A DNA stretch of 64,000 bases, from NCBI GenBank assembly GCA_016700415.1, contig CP065018.1, positions 3,354,001-3,418,000 on the forward strand, given 5' to 3'. The notes beneath the pieces were generated by a model, which saw only the letters and a program-made list of their open reading frames with translations, was not told the origin of the DNA and ran no database searches. Of the stretch, positions 58,869-64,000 are shown one piece after another; position 1 is the first letter of the stretch, and every line of letters starts with the position of its first letter. Made by a program: the position numbers and the translations under genes. The stretch comes from Flavobacteriales bacterium (lineage in GTDB: Bacteria > Bacteroidota > Bacteroidia > Flavobacteriales_F > PHOS-HE28).

Positions 58869-60104
58869 ATGGAAAAGAAAGACATCAAATGCTCGTTCTG
58901 CGGGCGCGATAAGCAGGATACGAACGTCCTGATCGCCGGCATCACCGGCCATATCTGCGACAATTGCATCGCCCAGGCGCAGAACATCATCGCCGAGGAG
59001 CTCAACCAACGGGACCGGACGGAGCTGGAGGGGAACCTGGTGCTGCAGAAGCCTTCGGAGATCAAGAGCTACCTGGACGAATACGTCATCGGGCAGGACG
59101 AGGCGAAGAAGGTGCTGAGCGTAGCGGTGTACAACCACTACAAGCGGTTGATGCAGAAGGTGGTGCCCAACGATGACGTGGAGATCGAGAAAAGCAACAT
59201 CATCCTCGTTGGCGAGACCGGGACCGGCAAGACGCTGCTGGCGAAGACCATCGCCAAGATGCTCAACGTGCCCTTCGCCATCGCCGACGCCACCGTGCTG
59301 ACCGAGGCGGGCTATGTGGGCGAGGACGTGGAGAGCATCCTCAGCCGCTTGCTCCAAGCTGCGGACTATGATGTAAGCAAGGCGGAGCGCGGTATCGTCT
59401 TCATTGATGAGATCGACAAGATCAGCCGCAAGAGCGACAGTGCCAGCATCACCCGCGACGTCAGCGGCGAAGGCGTGCAACAAGCGCTCCTGAAATTGCT
59501 CGAGGGTTCCATTGTCAACGTCCCGCCACAAGGCGGACGCAAACATCCGGAACAGAAGCTCATACAGGTGGACACACGCAAGATCCTCTTTGTCTGTGGC
59601 GGGGCCTTCGACGGTATCCAGAAGATCATTGCGCGCCGGGTAAAGAGCAGCGCTGTGGGATACAGCGCCAGCAAGGCGGCCCGGATCAGCGATGACAACC
59701 TGCTGCAGTACGTGGGGCCCACGGACCTGCGTGCGTTCGGTCTCATCCCCGAGCTGATCGGCCGATTCCCCGTGCTCTCCTACTTGGACCCATTGGACCG
59801 TGAGAGCCTGCGCCGGATCCTCACCGAACCGAAGAACGCCTTGGTGAAGCAGTACATCAAGCTCTTCGAGATGGACCGGGTGAAGATCTCCTTCGACAAG
59901 AAGGTCCTTGACTTCATCGTGGAGCGCGCCATTGACTATAAGCTTGGCGCCCGCGGCCTGCGCAGTATCTGCGAGGCCATCATGACCGATGCGATGTACG
60001 AGGTGCCCAGCACCAACGACCGCCCCTCTGAGCTGCGCATCACGTTGAGCTATGCCCGCGAGAAGTTCGAGCACTCGCGCATGAGCCAGCTGAAGGTGGC
60101 CTGA
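58869..60104 (+). CDS. clpX: ATP-dependent Clp protease ATP-binding subunit ClpX
   Basis: This 411-residue AAA+ unfoldase starts with the zinc-binding domain KCSFCGRDK with CDNCIAQAQ. Then come DEYVIGQDEAKKVLSVAVYN, Walker A VGETGTGKTLLAKTIA, the pore-loop segment TEAGYVGEDVESIL, Walker B GIVFIDEIDKI, the RKH-type loop region and sensor II GARGLRSICEAIM. It unfolds tagged substrates and passes them to ClpP. ATG at 58869 is the family start. Confidence 0.97.
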   Translation: MEKKDIKCSFCGRDKQDTNVLIAGITGHICDNCIAQAQNIIAEELNQRDRTELEGNLVLQKPSEIKSYLDEYVIGQDEAKKVLSVAVYNHYKRLMQKVVPNDDVEIEKSNIILVGETGTGKTLLAKTIAKMLNVPFAIADATVLTEAGYVGEDVESILSRLLQAADYDVSKAERGIVFIDEIDKISRKSDSASITRDVSGEGVQQALLKLLEGSIVNVPPQGGRKHPEQKLIQVDTRKILFVCGGAFDGIQKIIARRVKSSAVGYSASKAARISDDNLLQYVGPTDLRAFGLIPELIGRFPVLSYLDPLDRESLRRILTEPKNALVKQYIKLFEMDRVKISFDKKVLDFIVERAIDYKLGARGLRSICEAIMTDAMYEVPSTNDRPSELRITLSYAREKFEHSRMSQLKVA

Positions 60105-60229
60105 GAGGTCCAAAGGAAAGGGTGGCCAATGTCCGCTGCCGGATACGCCGATAGCAAGGGGTATGGGGCAGTGGGATGCGGCTCCTGCGATAGACCTTAT
60201 CTTCGTGCAATACCCAAACCCCCTTTTCA

Positions 60230-61066
60230 ATGAACCGTTTTCTTCTTCCGGTGGCCGCTGTCGCCATCAGTTTTTCCGCTGTCGCCCAAGACCTTCCAAA
60301 AGCCAGCCCGCAAGGCGAGGTGGAGCAGGTGGTCGGCCTCACCAAAGTGGAGGTTGAATACTCCCGTCCCAGTGTCCGTGGCCGTGAGATCTTCGGTGGG
60401 CTTCTGCCCTTTGATCAGCTGTGGCGGCTCGGTGCCAATGCGAACACCACCTTCGAGGTGAACAGCCCCGTCATCATCGAGGGGGAAAAGTTGGATAAGG
60501 GCAAGTACTCCATGTTCGCGATCCCCGGTAAGGAAAGCTGGGTGATCCTCTTCAACAAGAACACCGAGCTCTGGGGCGAGGGAGATCACAAGGATGAAGA
60601 GGACGTGCTGAAGGTGAAGGCCAAGGTGGAACCCGGCGAGTTCACGGAAACGCTTACCATTTCCTTTGATGAGGTGAAGGACGACAAGGCACGGATGGAC
60701 ATCCGTTGGGAGAAGTCCCGTGTGAGCTTTTGGATCACCGCCGATGCTACAGAGCAGGCCATCGCCAACATCAAGGAGGCCATGGCAAAGTCCGACATCA
60801 AGGCCGGCACTTACAGTAGCTGCGCCCGCTTTGCGGTGGACCGCGGCATCATGACGAAGGAGTCCTTGGAATGGGCACAAAAGTCAGTTGCCATGGACGC
60901 GAAGTACTATTCGCTGCACACCTTGGCATTGGCACAGGCTGCCAACGGCATGAAGAAAGAGGCCATCGCCACTGCCGAGAAGAGCATAGAAGCTTCCAAG
61001 AAGGCAGGTAGCGATGCGTATGTCCAATTGAACGAGGCCAAGATCAAGGAGTGGTCCTCGAAATAG
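60230..61066 (+). CDS. DUF2911 secreted protein
   Basis: The 278-residue protein has a signal peptide (MNRFLLPVAAVAISFSAVAQ) and the DUF2911 core (VEYSRPSVRGREIFGGLLPF, LWRLGANANTTFEV, KYSMFAIPGKESWVILFNK, WGEGDH). A helical, TPR-like C-terminal section (ALAQAANGMKKEAIATAEKS) follows. The family is found almost only in Bacteroidota and relatives; its function is unknown. A near-consensus box TATCTTCG at 60198 lies 25 bases before the ATG. A strong two-way terminator follows. Confidence 0.9.
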   Translation: MNRFLLPVAAVAISFSAVAQDLPKASPQGEVEQVVGLTKVEVEYSRPSVRGREIFGGLLPFDQLWRLGANANTTFEVNSPVIIEGEKLDKGKYSMFAIPGKESWVILFNKNTELWGEGDHKDEEDVLKVKAKVEPGEFTETLTISFDEVKDDKARMDIRWEKSRVSFWITADATEQAIANIKEAMAKSDIKAGTYSSCARFAVDRGIMTKESLEWAQKSVAMDAKYYSLHTLALAQAANGMKKEAIATAEKSIEASKKAGSDAYVQLNEAKIKEWSSK

Positions 61067-61091
61067 TTCCGTTGTTTCCGGGGGATCCCCT

Positions 61092-61147
61092 CCGTTAAAG
61101 AGAAAGCCCCTGTTTCCATCCGGAAACAGGGGCTTTCTCTTTAACGG
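61092..61147. terminator. bidirectional terminator with a 26-bp perfect stem
   Basis: The 26 bases from 61092 (including AGAAAGCCCCTGTTTCC) pair exactly with those ending at 61147 around a four-base loop ATCC. The A/T-rich outer stem gives T-runs for both directions. It separates the DUF2911 gene from the convergent T9SS gene. Confidence 0.9.
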
Positions 61148-61164
61148 GCCTTGCGCTTTGCGAC

Positions 61165-63084
61165 CTACTGCAGGGCGATGCGCTGCACCGTGTTGTTCTT
61201 GCCGTCGCTGATACGGACCGAATAGATGCCTGCCGCATTCCCGGTGAGGTCCAGCGAAGTTGAATTGCCGGTGAAGTTGGCCGTCCGCACCTTGGCCCCC
61301 AGTGCATTGAAGACCTCCACGGTCATGTTGCCGGAGGCCTCTGTGCGGATGTGGAGGAGGCCCGCGGTGGGATTCGGAGAAAGGGAAATACCTTCCAACC
61401 CGGGAAGTTCACCGATCGCATTCGGCCGATAAAACTGCGCGAGGCGCACCGCCCAAGCATTTCCATTGCTGTAGACAAAGCGGTTCTGGGCATCGATAGG
61501 GAGGTAGATCAAGCTGGCTCCGGGAGGTTGTGGTACGGTCACATCATCCGATATCGAGATGTCTTGACCAACCTCTTGGTGCAGATTTGCGGATACATAA
61601 TAGGCACCGGGGCCGAGGACAAGCGGGTCGAGGAAGCTGATCGCGGCGCGCCCGCCATTGTCAAGGTCCTGCTGGGTGATCACGCGGGGATCAGACTCCA
61701 CCAAAGCTGTCGGGGTCTGGCCGACCTGTACATCCGCCGTATCATAAACGGCTGCGATGAAATAACTGCCTACCTGTGTGTTCGCCCCCACCACGACCTC
61801 CACGCCGATGAAAACATTCGGGTTGAGGATTTCATAGTAGTTCATCAGACGAACATCCTGTGTGTTGTCCGCAAATGAGGTCGTCCCCACGGCTGTCAGG
61901 CTCAGGATCGAGTCCGGCAGGATACCGATCCCATCCAAACTGTACTGATCCCAGGTCGCTGCGAAGTAGCGGAACGTGGAGTTGTTTGCGGGGTTTTCAT
62001 CCAGGTCGATCTGGTCGCTGGTCACCGTGAATTGGGCCGTATAGATTCCGACGGCGGGAAATGCGGGCATGGTGATAAACTCGTTCATCACGGCGGTATC
62101 CCCATGGTGCATCAGTGGGATCGAGGTGTTGGCGGAGCCTATCTCAGTCGCACTTGGGTCCAGCAGGGAAACATGTACCGTCACGTTCGTCTGGTCCATG
62201 AGCCCGAAATTGGCGATCTCCGCGCCAACGTTCACTGTGGAAGGCATTTGCGTTTCCGGTACACGCCCATATTCGATCCCATCACCGAACTGCGAGGTAT
62301 AGCCATAGTTCATCACCAGATCATGGTCCGGGAACGCGGAAAGTTCCAGGTCGTCGATGGCCCAATAGTATTCCCAGCCGCCCTGCCATTGGAATTGCAA
62401 GTACACGGTGGACTGCATCGCCGCAGCGGAGGTGATGTCCACGGCCACCGACTGTGGGTTGTAGGAGAAGCGTTCACAGGGCGGATTGATATCCCCGGTG
62501 GTGAGGCAGGGGAAGGGTGCGAAGTCCGTCCAATTCGTACCGTTGGTGCTGACGCGGACCTTGCAATTTGTGCTGGCGTCCAGGTCGAACACGCCGATGG
62601 TGCTTTTCATCGTCAGCAGCACCGAGGCGCGGCCGGAGCAGTCGATGGAGGTGGTGGTGAGCTTCGTGAGGTGGTTGCTTCCGGGCGCGGCGCTGAGCCC
62701 CCGGTCCGAATTGGCCCAGAGGTAGCCGTTGGAGGCACCGGGAGCATTAAAGGTGAGGATCAACGGATGGTTGACAGCCGCGGGCGTAACGGCCGCGGGA
62801 TCATCCGACCATTGGAACAACACCGGCGTCTGGCCGGTAGGCGTCATATCATCCGAAGTGGTCCAACCGGCCGGGATGCCGCCCCCGGAAAAATCCTCCG
62901 TGTAGAAGGCATCCCGTTGTCCACTTCCCGCTCCAGAAGCTGGATGGCTGGCCGGGCGGTGCGCTTCGGTCATGGTGGCCGGGTCGAAGCCTTTGTTGAA
63001 GGGGCGGGAGGTAAATTGCGTGGACTGGGCTGTGGCGGTAGCGGCGATCGCGATCGCGATGAGGGAGATGTAGCGTGTTTTCAT
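61165..63084 (-). CDS. secreted T9SS type A protein (tandem paralogue 1)
   Basis: The 639-residue protein has a signal peptide (MKTRYISLIAIAIAATATAQ). An N-terminal jelly-roll-like domain contains FYTEDFSGGGIPAGWTTSDD and EYYWAIDDLELSAF. A central CARDB/Ig-like stretch (FGLMDQTNVTVHVSLLD, DLDENPANNSTFRYF) follows, then a domain shared with the next gene (NTQDVRLMNYYEILN, VGSYFIAAVYDTADV, GPGAYYVSANLHQE). The T9SS type A domain (ISLSPNPTAGLLHI, VEVFNALGAKVRTANF) closes it. It is likely surface-attached; the function is unknown, perhaps matrix or adhesion. It lies 172 bases downstream of its paralogue on the same strand. Confidence 0.88.
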   Translation of the reverse strand: MKTRYISLIAIAIAATATAQSTQFTSRPFNKGFDPATMTEAHRPASHPASGAGSGQRDAFYTEDFSGGGIPAGWTTSDDMTPTGQTPVLFQWSDDPAAVTPAAVNHPLILTFNAPGASNGYLWANSDRGLSAAPGSNHLTKLTTTSIDCSGRASVLLTMKSTIGVFDLDASTNCKVRVSTNGTNWTDFAPFPCLTTGDINPPCERFSYNPQSVAVDITSAAAMQSTVYLQFQWQGGWEYYWAIDDLELSAFPDHDLVMNYGYTSQFGDGIEYGRVPETQMPSTVNVGAEIANFGLMDQTNVTVHVSLLDPSATEIGSANTSIPLMHHGDTAVMNEFITMPAFPAVGIYTAQFTVTSDQIDLDENPANNSTFRYFAATWDQYSLDGIGILPDSILSLTAVGTTSFADNTQDVRLMNYYEILNPNVFIGVEVVVGANTQVGSYFIAAVYDTADVQVGQTPTALVESDPRVITQQDLDNGGRAAISFLDPLVLGPGAYYVSANLHQEVGQDISISDDVTVPQPPGASLIYLPIDAQNRFVYSNGNAWAVRLAQFYRPNAIGELPGLEGISLSPNPTAGLLHIRTEASGNMTVEVFNALGAKVRTANFTGNSTSLDLTGNAAGIYSVRISDGKNNTVQRIALQ

Positions 63085-63192
63085 GGGTCGGAAATTGAAT
63101 ACAATGTAGCATTTCATCAGGGAAATCGACGGAGATCTGCTTGGGTCTGGTTCTTCCCTGAGCAGCCAGACGAGTTCAGGCTGTCCCCGAAC

Positions 63193-63240
63193 GAAAAACT
63201 CCCCCTCGGAACCTGTTTTCAGGACCGGGGGGAGTTCGCT
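63193..63240 (-). terminator. terminator between the tandem T9SS genes
   Basis: On the minus strand GAACTCCCCCC...GGGGGAGTTTTT forms a hairpin with a T-run, a few bases beyond the stop at 63257 and before the next gene. The two paralogues are therefore probably transcribed separately. Confidence 0.75.
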
Positions 63241-63256
63241 TTTGGAAGCGTTCGCC

Positions 63257-64000
63257 TTATCTCAGCACGATGCGCTGCACGTTGTAATTGGTTCCGTCAC
63301 CCACGCGCACCGTATAGATGCCCGCTACATGGCCGGAGAGGTCCAAAGAGGTCGTGGTGCCGTTGAAGTTGGTGGTCTGCACCTTGGCGCCCAATGCGTT
63401 GAACACCTCCACGGTCATGTAACCGGCGGTCTGAGTGCGTACTTGCAACGGGCCGACGGTGGGGCTGGGATACATGGCGACACCCTCCAGCCCCGGCGTT
63501 TCCTGCACGCCCACGTTCAGCTCGCTGGAGAGGCGGACACACCATGCATTGCCATTTCCTCCATAGATGTTCTGATTGTTGGCATCGACCGGGATCCAGA
63601 GCGCGCTGGCGGCGTTGGGCTGCGGGACCGTAAGGTCGTCAACGATCCGGATGTTGTTGCCCGCTTCCTGGTACATGTTCGCGGAGACGTAGTAGGCCCC
63701 GGGGGCAAGCGTGATCGGGTCCAGAAAGGAGACGGCAGGCCGTCGTCCGTTGTCCATGTCCTCTTGGGTGATCACTCGGGGGTCCGACTCCACAAAGGGT
63801 GAGGTGAGGCCAGGACTCCCGCTGACAAACACATCCGCGGTATCGTACACCGCCGCGACGAAGTAGCTGCCCGGTTGGGTCTGGGCGCTCAGATACACCT
63901 CCACCCCGGTGAAGGTCTCCTCGGTGTGGACCTCAAAGTAGTTCAGCAGGCGCACGTCCTGGGTATTGTCCGCAAAGCTGTTGGTGCCGGTAGAGGTAAG
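63257..64000 (-). CDS. secreted T9SS type A protein, C-terminal part (tandem paralogue 2)
   Basis: The gene runs off the right edge; 247 codons are visible and open to base 64000. The visible part parallels the end of its neighbour: FADNTQDVRLLNYFEVHTEE, PGSYFVAAVYDTADVFVSG, SDPRVITQEDMDNGRRPAVS, APGAYYVSANMYQEAGNNI, then a T9SS type A domain (VAMYPSPTVGPLQV, MTVEVFNALGAKVQTTNFNG, GTNYNVQRIVLR). It is a close paralogue, so the pair arose by tandem duplication. The N-terminal part and thus the full architecture are not in view. Confidence 0.85.
   Translation of the reverse strand, partial: LTSTGTNSFADNTQDVRLLNYFEVHTEETFTGVEVYLSAQTQPGSYFVAAVYDTADVFVSGSPGLTSPFVESDPRVITQEDMDNGRRPAVSFLDPITLAPGAYYVSANMYQEAGNNIRIVDDLTVPQPNAASALWIPVDANNQNIYGGNGNAWCVRLSSELNVGVQETPGLEGVAMYPSPTVGPLQVRTQTAGYMTVEVFNALGAKVQTTNFNGTTTSLDLSGHVAGIYTVRVGDGTNYNVQRIVLR

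Noticed and set aside
63242..63802. Plus-strand 186-codon frame at the right edge
   Set aside because: Antisense to the T9SS paralogue, which is supported by similarity to its tandem neighbour.

Overview
The window comes from a member of the Bacteroidota, most likely an uncultured Flavobacteriales-type organism with unusually GC-rich DNA for that phylum. The signs are type IX secretion (T9SS) C-terminal sorting domains on several large secreted proteins, a PorV/PorQ-family protein, TonB-dependent receptors with N-terminal carboxypeptidase-regulatory-like domains, Bacteroidota-typical families (DUF2911, DUF3127, DUF5686, GGGP synthase, flavobacterial Crp proteins) and repeated TAnnTTTG promoter boxes in place of the E. 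coli -10. All calls were made by reading the sequence; no database search was possible.

Layout. 0-3.8 kb: the end of an M20 amidohydrolase, two adjacent fold-type III PLP racemases (alr and an ornithine-racemase-like gene) and an RNase D. 3.9-9.5 kb: a sulfur/thiol-stress block (TauE/SafE exporter, MBL-rhodanese fusion, 1-Cys peroxiredoxin, small membrane proteins, rhodanese, thioredoxin, Crp/Fnr regulator). The divergent promoter region in its centre carries two Crp-type operators placed symmetrically with respect to two promoters. 9.5-14 kb: membrane proteins, then kynureninase and kynurenine 3-monooxygenase. 14-20.4 kb is accessory: a toxin-antitoxin pair, two IS110-family transposases (one broken by a single-base frameshift) each with a leader that could encode a bridge RNA, two copies of a ~310-330 bp element made of nested perfect inverted repeats, and an AT-rich, probably foreign transglutaminase-like gene. 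20.4-32.3 kb: an MBL hydrolase, a PD40/beta-barrel protein, an M20 amidohydrolase, recQ, tatC, a DUF5686 protein and lptB. 32.3-38 kb: a PnuC-family vitamin transporter, a NadR-like kinase and a TPP-riboswitch-controlled TonB-dependent receptor, with a T9SS cargo gene inserted among them. 38-41.4 kb: GGGP synthase, ahcY, a degenerate Rieske-like lipoprotein and a small basic secreted protein. 41.7-50.7 kb: a three-gene set of giant TonB-dependent receptor, giant T9SS cargo and PorV/PorQ-like protein. 50.8-64 kb: mostly housekeeping genes (greA, HIT protein, ruvC, flippase-like protein, glycosyltransferase, DUF3127 ssDNA-binding-like protein, flavin reductase, tRNA-Leu, tig-clpP-clpX, DUF2911), ending in two tandem paralogous T9SS cargo genes on the minus strand.

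The intergenic DNA is unusually rich in structured repeats. Nearly every gap larger than ~80 bp between operons holds hairpin-forming, word-like modules that recur elsewhere in the window. The best examples are an inverted pair of composite repeats at 25.6 and 40.3 kb with the same module order, and the nested inverted-repeat pair at 17.4-18.1 kb. These, together with the symmetric Crp operators at 6.97-7.01 kb, are the most interesting unexplained structures.
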